Assembly (NCBI GenBank): GCA_023428135.1
Contig: JAEYZG010000010.1
Location: forward strand, 124,001-188,000
Direction of reading: 5' to 3'
From: Bacteroidota bacterium
GTDB taxonomy: Bacteria; Bacteroidota; Bacteroidia; Cytophagales; Cytophagaceae
DNA: 64,000 nt
The stretch's first letter is position 1; each line of letters opens with the position of its first letter. Below the pieces are notes generated by a model. The model worked only from the letters and a program-made list of their open reading frames with translations, was not told where the DNA came from and searched no databases. A program made the translations under genes and the position numbers. Of the stretch, positions 35,869 through 44,675 are shown in pieces.

Positions 35869-37338
35869 TTATCTTTTATTCTTTCCTTTCTTCAGAATTG
35901 GCCCTACCGCAATCGTTACAGATCTGTTAAATGGCTCAGGATTATCACTGTCAGGATGTTGGACATTGAGAAAATAGGTTGAATAATCCGGAGTAAAATA
36001 ACCACCGGTCGTTTCTGCACCCACAGGAGCAATCAAAAATCTTTTTAAATCATCCACTACTGGATTTTTAATGCTTAAATCAAGCCACCAGATTTCATTC
36101 ACTATTTTGTCTTTTTTTAGAAACTCTTCCGGGACTCTGCCTCGAGTGTTTTTAATGATATCTTCATTGATGACCAGATATGTTTTACCTTTTACCTTCG
36201 CATAGGCAATTCCATCCGGATTAGAAAAATGTTTATCTACATGTTTAAAACCTTTGCCACCCGTAATTAACGGCTTGATGGAGTTAGAATAAGGATTGAA
36301 CTCAAGGACTGCCCCATATGGATAATCATATACACCTTTCTCATTTTTGGTGGCTTGAATATGATTCGCCCAGGTAGAATTTATCATAACAGATTTATCC
36401 AGATGAATTTCATCCTGCCCTGTTTCAGATATATAAATCTTGCCATCAACGAGAGTAAGCCATTCCATGCGCACAAAACTTGTTGCACCTCTCTGCAAGG
36501 CAACATTTCTCGATTCAATCAATGATTTCATATCTGAAGGGAGGTGTATCCAGGTACCTCCGTTTCCATTGGCATTTTGCTGGTATGCAAACAACTTTCC
36601 TTTAGATAAATCGCCGGCCTTATCAGCAATAAACTTATAAAACACTGAAGGAGTAAAATCATCTGTAAGATAAACAGTAACACTGTCTGGCATAAGCAAA
36701 ATACCTTCATGAGAACATCTCCCCATTGCATATAACTTTCTTAAAGCAATTTTTGAAACTGGGTCAATCTCCACAACCCAACCCATATTCTGATATCGTT
36801 TCATTCCATTAAAATCACTTGTATCTCTTGAGCCACTGCCTTCCTTGAATAGCTCTACATTTGAAGCAGGTGGAAATTCTTCAGCGCTTAGGATGGTCCC
36901 CCAAGGAGTTAAAGCTCCACTGCAATTTTTAAAAGTACCTCCAACCTTTGAAAAATCAACCGCATTAAAAGCGCCTTTATTAATCCATCTTCCATCAATT
37001 TTATTAATTTCAAAAACTGTAGCTCCTCCTCCATCTCCCAATGTTAGACTTGTGTCGTTAGATTCGTGAGATACAAACAGAAAACCATCAATGCCATTTT
37101 TCCCCTTCGGAATAAAACAACTATAATCATGTTCACCCTTTGAAGTTGTCTTAACACCTTTAACATTTACCACTATCTCTCCCTCCCTGAACAACTGATC
37201 ATAACGTATGCCTCTGGGCAGAACAATTCCAGAGCCATCGTAATCTTTTGTAAGCTGAAAACGTTGAGGTAAAGCAGGAAAAGAAATTATGATAAAAAGT
37301 AAAAGGCTAATGCTTGTTGATTTGTATATGTTTAACAT
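35869..37338 (-). CDS. secreted PhoX-family (DUF839) protein
   Basis: This 489-residue protein has a signal peptide (about 1-24, ending SFPALPQ). The PhoX/DUF839 hallmark NCSGALTPWGTILSAEEF is clear near residue 138, together with GWVVEIDPVSK, MGRCSHEGILL, VYLTDDFTPSVFYKF and FSNPDGIAYA. PhoX enzymes are calcium/iron-dependent phosphatases folded as propellers; whether this one is a phosphatase is not shown by sequence alone. The export signal is of the Sec kind; I saw no twin-arginine motif, which classical PhoX proteins often have. It appears to be transcribed on its own or with the radical SAM gene. Confidence 0.82.
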   Translation of the reverse strand: MLNIYKSTSISLLLFIIISFPALPQRFQLTKDYDGSGIVLPRGIRYDQLFREGEIVVNVKGVKTTSKGEHDYSCFIPKGKNGIDGFLFVSHESNDTSLTLGDGGGATVFEINKIDGRWINKGAFNAVDFSKVGGTFKNCSGALTPWGTILSAEEFPPASNVELFKEGSGSRDTSDFNGMKRYQNMGWVVEIDPVSKIALRKLYAMGRCSHEGILLMPDSVTVYLTDDFTPSVFYKFIADKAGDLSKGKLFAYQQNANGNGGTWIHLPSDMKSLIESRNVALQRGATSFVRMEWLTLVDGKIYISETGQDEIHLDKSVMINSTWANHIQATKNEKGVYDYPYGAVLEFNPYSNSIKPLITGGKGFKHVDKHFSNPDGIAYAKVKGKTYLVINEDIIKNTRGRVPEEFLKKDKIVNEIWWLDLSIKNPVVDDLKRFLIAPVGAETTGGYFTPDYSTYFLNVQHPDSDNPEPFNRSVTIAVGPILKKGKNKR

Positions 37339-37554
37339 AATAATGCTACGCTTGGACGCATGAAAATGACAAAATAAAAGGCAAATGTTAACTCACGATT
37401 AGTATCATGTTAACTTAAGAAAACAAAAAATACCAAGTTGAAAAACATGGAATTCAGAAAAATGTTTATCACGTTTCAAAAAGCAGGTAAAAATTTGATA
37501 TGGCTTTTTAAAACTTATTAAAAAGTAAATTTGCTGAAAGAATAGATTGCTTGC
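37339..37554. other. intergenic region with an A/T hairpin
   Basis: An 8-bp A/T-rich stem CTTTTTAA/TTAAAAAG (37504-37511 with 37518-37525) lies 30 bases past the stop of the minus-strand gene above it and may end that transcript. Nothing else was recognised. Confidence 0.35.
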
Positions 37555-38484
37555 TTAAAAAGTCACTGAAAGCATCAGTAACTCAGAATCTCCAGCATCA
37601 TTATCTGTGACAGCAATGGCAATGGTTTCTTTGGATGACTCTGCTTCAAAAATTGAAATAGATTCAATTTTTCCTTTATATAGCTGGCCGTTATCATCAA
37701 TCTGACCGATCTGGAATTGATTTGGCAGAAGATTATTCATGCCTCCTCTCAGATAGTCAAACTCTCCAAGTTCTAATATCCCTAACAGACTTCCAGCCAC
37801 CTCACCATCAAGGTAAGCATTGTCTGAATCTTCAGCGCTGGCAGTAAAGTAAAGCCTTTTCTCAAAAACGGAAGCTCCTGAAAAACCGGATGGAACACCT
37901 GCGATCTCAGGCAACTGATAGGACTTCACAAAGGGAAAGGGGACCAGTTGCGATCCTTCACACAAATAAGGAATAAACTCCTCCAGCTTGATCACCATTA
38001 CAGCGTTGTTTCCTTTCCTGTTGGCCCTGTTGAACAAATACAAATGCTGTTCATCAGAAGCTGCAGCTTCCAGGTTAAGCGATTCTCCTCCTGTAATTTC
38101 ATAATTACTTTGAAGCAATTTATAAAATTCAGTAAGATCAAACTGCTGTACAAAATGGTTCTTGTTATACTTCGTAGGCAGCTTTACCAGAAAAACTTTA
38201 TTTCTTTTATCCGTAGAGCCAGAGCCGAAAATGAGTAGATGCTTAAAGTTGTTAATAGTCACAACTGTCATGCATTCAAGGTCTGGCTTTTCATTTTTAG
38301 GAATCTTATACTCTTCGTCAGATTTGAAAAGTTCAACCTTTTCAAGGAGTTCAAGATTATACTTCAGCTTAAAGAGATATTTGCTGTCATCACCGATGAT
38401 ATAAATCATACCATCCACCACTTCAACACCAGAAGCAGAAGGAATATTTTCAAGAACAGCTTTTTTAATAACCTTGGTTTGCAT
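37555..38484 (-). CDS. propeller-like protein of unknown function
   Basis: This 309-residue protein has beta-propeller-like sequence (SGVEVVDGMIYIIGDDSKYLF, KPDLECMTVV, HLLIFGSGST, GESLNLEAAAS) and no signal peptide. I recall similar Bacteroidota proteins filed under a DUF6929-type family, from memory and unverified. The ATG at 38484 (MQTKVIKKAVLENI) is chosen because it starts 7 bases after the dsbD-like stop and the 46 upstream in-frame residues are dsbD read out of frame. It is third in a row after the two dsbD genes, so it may be co-transcribed; a functional link is not evident. Confidence 0.72.
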   Translation of the reverse strand: MQTKVIKKAVLENIPSASGVEVVDGMIYIIGDDSKYLFKLKYNLELLEKVELFKSDEEYKIPKNEKPDLECMTVVTINNFKHLLIFGSGSTDKRNKVFLVKLPTKYNKNHFVQQFDLTEFYKLLQSNYEITGGESLNLEAAASDEQHLYLFNRANRKGNNAVMVIKLEEFIPYLCEGSQLVPFPFVKSYQLPEIAGVPSGFSGASVFEKRLYFTASAEDSDNAYLDGEVAGSLLGILELGEFDYLRGGMNNLLPNQFQIGQIDDNGQLYKGKIESISIFEAESSKETIAIAVTDNDAGDSELLMLSVTF

Positions 38485-38491
38485 GATCAGA

Positions 38492-40240
38492 TTACTCTTT
38501 TGGGTGATCTGCCCTGAAGTTTTTGATAGCTTCATGAAGAAAATCAAGGAAATTAGTAACGCTCGGATCATAAGCAGTTGGCTCTGCCAGCAGTTCCTCC
38601 GTAAACGGATCGATAAGCACATAGTATGGCTGGGCGTTGTTTTTGAATCTCATTACCTGCAATTCAGTGTTTTTTTGCCCCAAAGTTGTTTTCTTTTTAC
38701 CATCCAAAATAGAGACAAACACATCTGAGGAATCAAGCTTAGTTCTATCATCTACGTATAATGAAGCAATAATGAAATCATTACTTAACAACTTCAATAC
38801 TTCAGCATCTGCCCATACGTTTGCTTCCATCTCTCTACAACTCACACAGCCATGCCCAGTAAAATCAAGCATCAATGGCATATTCTTCTTCTTGGCACAT
38901 TCTATGGCCTGCTCATATGTATAATAGCCATTAAGACCATGCGGAAGCTTTTTATTTGAACTTGCATATTTAGGCTCATCACAGATGTAGGCTTCGTGTG
39001 AGTTAGTGTACTCTCTTACAATACCAGGCAGATCAAAGTCATGAGTAGACATAGGGGGAAGATAACCAGATAATAATTTTAATGGCGCTCCAAAAAGACC
39101 CGGTACCAGATACATCGTAAATGAAAAAGCGAAAATCGCCAGCAGTAGTCTTGGAACACTTATCTTTTCCACCGGGCTATCATGAGGCAACTGATATTTA
39201 CCCAAAAGATAATATCCCAGCAAAGCAGATAAAACTATCCAGATAGCAATATATATCTCTCTATCCAAAATTCCCCAATGATAAACCTGATCTGCTATAC
39301 TTAAAAACTTTAGAGCAAGTGCCAATTCTATATACCCAAGAATAACCTTGATTACATTTAACCAACCACCTGATTTTGGAAGTTTGCTTAGCCAAGATGG
39401 GAATAATGCAAACAATGAAAATGGGACTGCAAAAGCAGTAGCATATGCCAGCATTCCTAGTGCTGGCCTAAGTATCTGTCCTTCTGCCCAAGCCATAACA
39501 AGAATATTCCCAACAATGGGTGCTGTACATGAAAAGGATACCAAAACAAGCGTTACCGCCATAAAGAAGACTCCATAATATCCTCCTTTATCTGCTTGCT
39601 CATCTGCCTTGTTAACAATTGATGCCGGCAAAGTAATTTCAAACATCCCAAGAAAAGAAAGAGCGAATACCACAAATACCGCTGAAAATATAACATTTGG
39701 CAACCAATGAGTACTCAACAAATTCGCAAGGGCAGGACCAAATAACAGTCCTATTATAAAATATAAAAGGATGATAGATAACCCATAAATAATTGCTTTT
39801 TTAACACCTTCCGATCTCTTCTGCTTACCTCCTGTGAAGAATGTCACAGTCATTGGAATCATAGGGAAAACGCATGGTGTGAACAACGCAATAAAACCGG
39901 CACCAAATGAAATGATTATGTATGCTAGCAAAGATAACTGCTCTGGACCACTATTACGTTTTTTTAACTTTCTCTCTAGCTTTTCAAGCGCTGTTGGTGC
40001 GGGAGACTTGTCAAGTGTTCTGGTATACAGACTAGAATCCTTTTTGGCTGATCCGCCAAGTTGAGACTTCAGCTCCTGAATTATCAGATTATTCAAACTA
40101 TCTCTTTTAATGAGCTTTTCAATATGCTCACTGGTCTTCTTTAATTCTTCCTTTGATGGGCTGCCTTGCGAAAAGGATACGAGAGGAAGAATAAATAGAA
40201 GAGAAAAAAATAATGCTTTAATAAATTTTAATTTCCCCAT
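38492..40240 (-). CDS. dsbD: DsbD-type membrane and thioredoxin domains (thiol:disulfide interchange)
   Basis: This 582-residue protein moves electrons from cytoplasmic thioredoxin across the membrane to periplasmic proteins. In order: a signal peptide (MGKLKFIKALFFSLLFILPLVSFSQ), a ~70-residue periplasmic linker, the eight-segment DsbD/CcdA membrane domain with its redox cysteines (ALFTPCVFPMIPMT and SFSCTAPIVGNIL), and a C-terminal thioredoxin-fold domain with the CVSC active site (TGHGCVSCREMEANVW). The N-terminal alpha domain of classical DsbD is absent here and is supplied by the gene just upstream, which overlaps by 13 bases. Confidence 0.93.
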   Translation of the reverse strand: MGKLKFIKALFFSLLFILPLVSFSQGSPSKEELKKTSEHIEKLIKRDSLNNLIIQELKSQLGGSAKKDSSLYTRTLDKSPAPTALEKLERKLKKRNSGPEQLSLLAYIIISFGAGFIALFTPCVFPMIPMTVTFFTGGKQKRSEGVKKAIIYGLSIILLYFIIGLLFGPALANLLSTHWLPNVIFSAVFVVFALSFLGMFEITLPASIVNKADEQADKGGYYGVFFMAVTLVLVSFSCTAPIVGNILVMAWAEGQILRPALGMLAYATAFAVPFSLFALFPSWLSKLPKSGGWLNVIKVILGYIELALALKFLSIADQVYHWGILDREIYIAIWIVLSALLGYYLLGKYQLPHDSPVEKISVPRLLLAIFAFSFTMYLVPGLFGAPLKLLSGYLPPMSTHDFDLPGIVREYTNSHEAYICDEPKYASSNKKLPHGLNGYYTYEQAIECAKKKNMPLMLDFTGHGCVSCREMEANVWADAEVLKLLSNDFIIASLYVDDRTKLDSSDVFVSILDGKKKTTLGQKNTELQVMRFKNNAQPYYVLIDPFTEELLAEPTAYDPSVTNFLDFLHEAIKNFRADHPKE

Positions 40241-40899
40241 TTTCTCACAAATGTTTTCAATACTTCAATGGATTCGTCTTTACCGTCAGGGGTACGCGTA
40301 ATCAATTTTGATTTTTCTAATTCCAGCTCTGCAATTGATGAATTTTTATCCAAAGCACCTGTTGGCTTAACAGAAGTTTTAGGATTACTTGGTGTTGGAG
40401 AAGGTGGTGTTTCTTTTACCGGACCTGCAGTAACTTTTATGCCCTCAAAAGTAAAATCACCACTTACAGGCACGCATTTACCACTCACATCAGTACAAGC
40501 CTGCGCATTTAAAGACACTTGAATCACAGGATTATCTTTTAATATTTTAATTTTCTGCTTGAAAACACCTGTTCCTTTAAAGTATCTGTATTCTCCTCCC
40601 CACAGCGAATCGTATTTCTTTTTTGAATCTACTGATATAAGCTTACCAACTACTTCAAATGAAGGATTTTTTTCTATTTCAATTTCAGTTACATTCGGAC
40701 CAAGATTCGGGTCAAAGTCACTAGAATACAAATACCATCCTGACTTTATCTGGGCTGTAAAAATCAATTCTACTATTTCACCTGCTTTTACTTCCTTTTT
40801 GGAAATTGAAGTACTCCATGTAACCGGCCTTTCTATCTGTGCAATCAGACTAGATGAAATTCCCAACATTAAAAAGAAAATTAAAATCCTGATCTTCAT
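40228..40899 (-). CDS. DsbD N-terminal (alpha) domain as a separate exported protein
   Basis: This 223-residue protein has a signal peptide (MKIRILIFFLMLGISSSLIAQ) and one DsbD-alpha-like immunoglobulin fold domain (VEAGEIVELIFTAQIKSGWYLYS region). The redox pair is in NAQACTDVSGKCVPVSG, matching the CxxxxxxC of the DsbD alpha domain. A Pro/Thr-rich tail (GPVKETPPSPTPSNPK) follows. It should accept electrons from the next gene's thioredoxin domain and pass them to periplasmic targets. The 13-base overlap with the following gene, which has its own signal peptide, shows a true two-gene arrangement and not a frameshift. Confidence 0.88.
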   Translation of the reverse strand: MKIRILIFFLMLGISSSLIAQIERPVTWSTSISKKEVKAGEIVELIFTAQIKSGWYLYSSDFDPNLGPNVTEIEIEKNPSFEVVGKLISVDSKKKYDSLWGGEYRYFKGTGVFKQKIKILKDNPVIQVSLNAQACTDVSGKCVPVSGDFTFEGIKVTAGPVKETPPSPTPSNPKTSVKPTGALDKNSSIAELELEKSKLITRTPDGKDESIEVLKTFVRKWGN

Positions 40900-40932
40900 A
40901 AAATAATTGGTGCTGTAAATAAATCTCTATCC

Positions 40933-42300
40933 TTATTTTCCTTTGCTTATCGCACTAAAGTGCTTATAAAACAATGTAATCGTCTCAATACCTTTAAAAT
41001 AATGATCCACTTTATAACTTTCATTCGGAGAATGGATGGCATCCTCATCTAGTCCAAATCCCATTAATACAGTCTTCAAGCCTAATACCTTCTCAAACAA
41101 ACTAACTATCGGGATACTTCCTCCGTCTCTTGTCGGCAAAGGCTTTTTTCCCCAAACCTCTTCTATCGCCAGACTCGCAGCTTCATAGCCGGGAAAATCC
41201 GTTGGTATTAAAGCTGGCTCCCCTCCGTGATGCGGAAGTACTTCCACCTTTACTGATTTAGGAGCTATCGCTTTAAAATGCTCACTAAACTGCTTTGTAA
41301 CTTTCTCAAAATTCTGCCCAGGTACCAAGCGCATTGAAATTTTTGCATAGGCCTTTGAAGGAAGAACGGTTTTGGCTCCTTCCCCAGTATACCCTCCCCA
41401 GATTCCGTTTACATCCAGAGTCGGTCTGATACCAGTCCTTTCAATTGTCGTATAGCCCTTTTCCCCCTCAATATCCTCAATGTCAAGCTCTTTTTTGTAA
41501 TCATTCAGGTCAAATGGAATTTTATTCAACTCCTCCCGCTCTTTTGCAGATAATTCTATTACATCATCATAAAATCCAGGAATTGTGATATGATTGTTTT
41601 CATCCTTCAATGAAGCAATCATATCACACAAAGTATTGATCGGATTTGCCACTGCTCCTCCATAAATACCCGAATGCAAATCTCTTTTTGGTCCTGTAAC
41701 TTCCACTTCCAGATAACACAAACCTCTCAATCCAACAGTGATAGAAGGACAATCTTCAGAAATGATCGATGTATCAGAAATTAAAACCACATCTGCTTTT
41801 AACTTATCCTTATTCTCTTTTACAAAAGTATCAAGATTGTCTGATCCTATCTCTTCTTCGCCTTCTATCAGGAATTTTATATTACAGTTTAATTCACTGC
41901 TTTTCAGGATGGTCTCAAGCGCTTTGATGTGCATATACATCTGGCCCTTGTCATCACAGGAACCTCGCGCATAAACCCTGCCATCTTTTACGACTGGTTC
42001 AAAAGGCGGACTATTCCACAAATTTAAAGGGTCTGGTGGCTGCACATCATAATGACCATAAACCAAAACGGTAGGAGCCTTAGAATCGATGAGTTTTTCA
42101 CCATATACAATAGGATGCCCCTTTGTCGGACAAATTTCTGCCTTTGTTGCCCCAGCCGCTATTAACTTGTCTTTAATGAAATCTGCAGCCTTGAGAACGT
42201 CCTGCTTATATTTGCTATCTGCACTTACAGAGGGAATTCGTAAAAGATCAAACAGTTCTGAAAGAAATCTGTCTTTATTTTTTTCAATATATGTATTCAT
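40933..42300 (-). CDS. M20-family dipeptidase
   Basis: This 455-residue zinc peptidase of the M20 (CNDP/dipeptidase) group has metal-site motifs VLVYGHYDVQPPD (His, then Asp), GRVYARGSCDDKGQM (bridging Asp), KFLIEGEEEIGS (catalytic Glu pair), LISDTS and a late SPNESYKVDHY histidine/glutamate site. The dimerisation domain spans about 190-350. It is cytoplasmic, with no signal peptide. The ATG at 42300 (MNTYIEKNKDRFLSEL) is preferred to a TTG six codons upstream. Copy C of the dispersed element ends 78 bases upstream. Confidence 0.93.
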   Translation of the reverse strand: MNTYIEKNKDRFLSELFDLLRIPSVSADSKYKQDVLKAADFIKDKLIAAGATKAEICPTKGHPIVYGEKLIDSKAPTVLVYGHYDVQPPDPLNLWNSPPFEPVVKDGRVYARGSCDDKGQMYMHIKALETILKSSELNCNIKFLIEGEEEIGSDNLDTFVKENKDKLKADVVLISDTSIISEDCPSITVGLRGLCYLEVEVTGPKRDLHSGIYGGAVANPINTLCDMIASLKDENNHITIPGFYDDVIELSAKEREELNKIPFDLNDYKKELDIEDIEGEKGYTTIERTGIRPTLDVNGIWGGYTGEGAKTVLPSKAYAKISMRLVPGQNFEKVTKQFSEHFKAIAPKSVKVEVLPHHGGEPALIPTDFPGYEAASLAIEEVWGKKPLPTRDGGSIPIVSLFEKVLGLKTVLMGFGLDEDAIHSPNESYKVDHYFKGIETITLFYKHFSAISKGK

Positions 42301-42378
42301 AAAATAACACAGGCTCAATGCCTTTGCTCAAAAAGAGTTTTACCCAAGGATTGTTTTATACTGCAATTATAAAAATTA

Positions 42379-42475
42379 AACCGGGATTAAGCATCAAAAA
42401 AGTGTCAGTCTTAATCAATTCACTTAAAGTTACAATTAAGTAATTGATTATAATGATTAACCAGATTTTCTAACG
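42379..42475 (-). repeat. dispersed upstream element, copy C
   Basis: It aligns with copies A and B over its length, keeping GCTTAATCCCGGTTTAA and GGTTAATCATTATAATCAAT. It lies upstream of the M20 dipeptidase gene; an ATG-started 12-codon frame (MLNPGLIFIIAV) begins in its conserved end. Confidence 0.78.
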
Positions 42476-42510
42476 AACATTAAACTATTCTGAATTTAAT
42501 AATCAGCCTT

Positions 42511-42524
42511 TCCTTAATTAAGGA
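42511..42524. repeat. 14-base perfect palindrome
   Basis: TCCTTAATTAAGGA reads the same on both strands. It lies in the gap between the dipeptidase and the PLP-enzyme stop, 210 bases upstream of the former. It may be a protein-binding site or chance. Confidence 0.3.
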
Positions 42525-42595
42525 TACAATACAGCTTTAAGCCCAGAAATTTTACCCGATTTAATATTTCCTCCATTAGTATAAAATTACTCCTG

Positions 42596-43498
42596 TTATG
42601 AAAAAGTAACCCCAATTTCTTCAAATCCTTTAAGTCCCTGAAGACCACCAGTATGAATAGCTATGATTTCAGAATTTTCAGGAAAAAAATCTTTTCTTAA
42701 CATATCAAGGATTCCCCAAACCATTTTTGCGGTATAAATCGGCTCCAAGGGAATGGAATATTGATTTTTGAATTCATTAATAAAAGAGACCAATTCCGGA
42801 GTACATTTGGCATAACCGCCAAAATGGTATTGATCGATAATTTCCCAGTTTGTAAAATCTTCATTTCCAAGAAGACTTTCAATATCATTTCTCAAAAAAC
42901 TTCCTCCTTTTAGCGCTGAAAAGCCGAGGATTTTCGACTGACCTTTTTTCCCTCTGATAATTCCTGCAAGTGTGCCTCCTGTTCCCACAGGACTGCATAA
43001 AAAATCAGGGGAAAATGGAAGACTTTGAATCATTTCGGAACACCCCTTAACAGCAAATTCATTGCTTCCACCCTCAGGAATTATAAAAAGATCACCGAAC
43101 TTTTCAAATAATTCGGTCAAAAAAGATGCTTCCGCTTTATTTCTGTATTGTTCTCTGGAAACCTGATAAATCTTCATTCCACATTCAGTGGCGAACTTTA
43201 AAGTGGGACTTAATTCCCGACACTCATCACCCCTTATGACTCCGATTGTTTTAAAACCAAGCTCTTTTCCAGCTGCCGCAAATGCGTAAATATGGTTGGA
43301 ATGAGGTCCTCCGAACGTTAGCAAAGATGTTTTTCCCAGTTCTTTTGCTTTTTCAAGGTTGTATTTGAGTTTCCAGAATTTGTTACCAGATATTAATGGA
43401 TGATTTAAATCTTCCCTCCAGACAGAAAATCTGACTTTTTTTTCCAGACAGAGCGGATGATTTATTTCCTGAAGAAATGGTTTGGGATACACAGGCAC
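42596..43498 (-). CDS. PLP-dependent ACC deaminase / D-cysteine desulfhydrase-like enzyme
   Basis: This 300-residue fold type II PLP enzyme has LISGNKFWKLKYNL, carrying the PLP lysine region, then LLTFGGPHSNHIYAFAAAG and the phosphate-binding loop PVGTGGTLAGIIRGKK. The family covers 1-aminocyclopropane-1-carboxylate deaminase and D-cysteine desulfhydrase; the latter is the commoner activity in bacteria and sequence alone does not decide. The start is a GTG at 43498, because a stop codon lies directly upstream in frame and no ATG is available. The gene is divergent from the pseudouridine synthase gene. Confidence 0.88.
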   Translation of the reverse strand: MPVYPKPFLQEINHPLCLEKKVRFSVWREDLNHPLISGNKFWKLKYNLEKAKELGKTSLLTFGGPHSNHIYAFAAAGKELGFKTIGVIRGDECRELSPTLKFATECGMKIYQVSREQYRNKAEASFLTELFEKFGDLFIIPEGGSNEFAVKGCSEMIQSLPFSPDFLCSPVGTGGTLAGIIRGKKGQSKILGFSALKGGSFLRNDIESLLGNEDFTNWEIIDQYHFGGYAKCTPELVSFINEFKNQYSIPLEPIYTAKMVWGILDMLRKDFFPENSEIIAIHTGGLQGLKGFEEIGVTFS

Positions 43499-43564
43499 CT
43501 AAATTTTAAACTGGTTTATGCTAAATTGCGGCAATTTTAAGAATAAAAAAAGTGGCGAGGTTTT

Positions 43565-44608
43565 ATGACTGAGGAAATTGAAAATGACAACGACGAACTT
43601 TCAGAAGATGCTGATCTGTATGAGCATTTTAGGATTGAAATAGATAAAAAACAGGCTCCGATCAGAATTGATAAATTTCTGATGGATCGCCTGCCCAATG
43701 TTACAAGAAACAAAATCCAGAACGGCATAGAGTCTGAAGCCATTAAAGTCAATGACAAGGCTACAAAATGCAGCTACAAAATAAAACCGCTGGATGTTGT
43801 TACGGTTTCACTTCCCCATCCTCCAAGAGAAGATGTTGTAATTCCTGAAAACATCCCTCTGAATATTGTTTTTGAAGATGATCAGCTATTAATAGTCAAT
43901 AAGCCTCCGGGAATGGTGGTGCATCCTGCATATAACAACTGGACTGGTACTCTTGTAAATGCATTGGCATATCACTTCCAGAATCTGCCCACCTCAAGAA
44001 ATGGAGAGATAAGGCCTGGACTGGTCCACAGAATTGATAAAGATACCAGTGGTCTCCTTCTGATCGCTAAGACTGAATTTGCCATGTCATACCTGGCTAA
44101 ACAGTTTTTTGATCATACCATAGAGCGAACTTATATTGCTATGATCTGGGGTGAGCCAAAAGAAAATACCGGTACCATCAGGAGCAACATGGGCCGCAGT
44201 ATGAAAGACCGTAAGGTTATGGCTGTTTATCCGGAAGGAAGTGAGACAGGCAAACATGCTATTACGCACTACAAGGTTTTGAAAAGCATAAGATATGTAT
44301 CGTTAATCCAATGCAATCTTGAAACTGGAAGGACGCATCAGATAAGGGTCCATATGAAGCATCTGGGACATCCTATTTTTAATGATGTAACTTATGGAGG
44401 TGATAAAATACTCAGAGGGACGAGTTTTTCAAAATATAAACAGTTTGTAGAAAACTGTTTTAACATCATTCCACGACAGGCTCTTCATGCAAAAACACTT
44501 GGATTTATTCACCCGACCACCAAAGAGTTTATGCAATTTGATTCTGACCTACCTCAGGATTTTCAAGATGCTATTGCTAAGTGGGAAGGATATGTGGAGT
44601 ATGAATAG
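43565..44608 (+). CDS. RluA/RluD-family pseudouridine synthase
   Basis: This 347-residue enzyme isomerises uridine to pseudouridine in rRNA or tRNA. An N-terminal S4-like RNA-binding domain (RIDKFLMDRLPNVTRNKIQNG…IKVNDKATK, about 32-75) is followed by the catalytic domain with the diagnostic RPGLVHRIDKDTSGLLLIAK (catalytic Asp), INKPPGMVVHP-like VNKPPGMVVHPAYNN and GRTHQIRVHMKHLGHPI. The domain order is that of RluD, which modifies the large ribosomal subunit. The N-terminus is acidic (TEEIENDNDELSED). It ends at a long convergent terminator. Confidence 0.95.
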   Translation: MTEEIENDNDELSEDADLYEHFRIEIDKKQAPIRIDKFLMDRLPNVTRNKIQNGIESEAIKVNDKATKCSYKIKPLDVVTVSLPHPPREDVVIPENIPLNIVFEDDQLLIVNKPPGMVVHPAYNNWTGTLVNALAYHFQNLPTSRNGEIRPGLVHRIDKDTSGLLLIAKTEFAMSYLAKQFFDHTIERTYIAMIWGEPKENTGTIRSNMGRSMKDRKVMAVYPEGSETGKHAITHYKVLKSIRYVSLIQCNLETGRTHQIRVHMKHLGHPIFNDVTYGGDKILRGTSFSKYKQFVENCFNIIPRQALHAKTLGFIHPTTKEFMQFDSDLPQDFQDAIAKWEGYVEYE

Positions 44609-44628
44609 AGTTATAAGTTGAAAGTTAA

Positions 44629-44660
44629 AAGTTGAAAGTAAAACTTTATACTTTCAACTT
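44629..44660. terminator. bidirectional terminator between convergent genes
   Basis: AAGTTGAAAGTA (44629-44640) pairs perfectly with TACTTTCAACTT (44649-44660) around an 8-base loop, and partly repeated flanks (AAGTTGAAAGTTAAAAG / CTTTTTACTTTTAACTT) can lengthen the stem. It serves the RluA gene and the T9SS protein gene that ends at 44676. Confidence 0.8.
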
Positions 44661-44675
44661 TTTACTTTTAACTTC

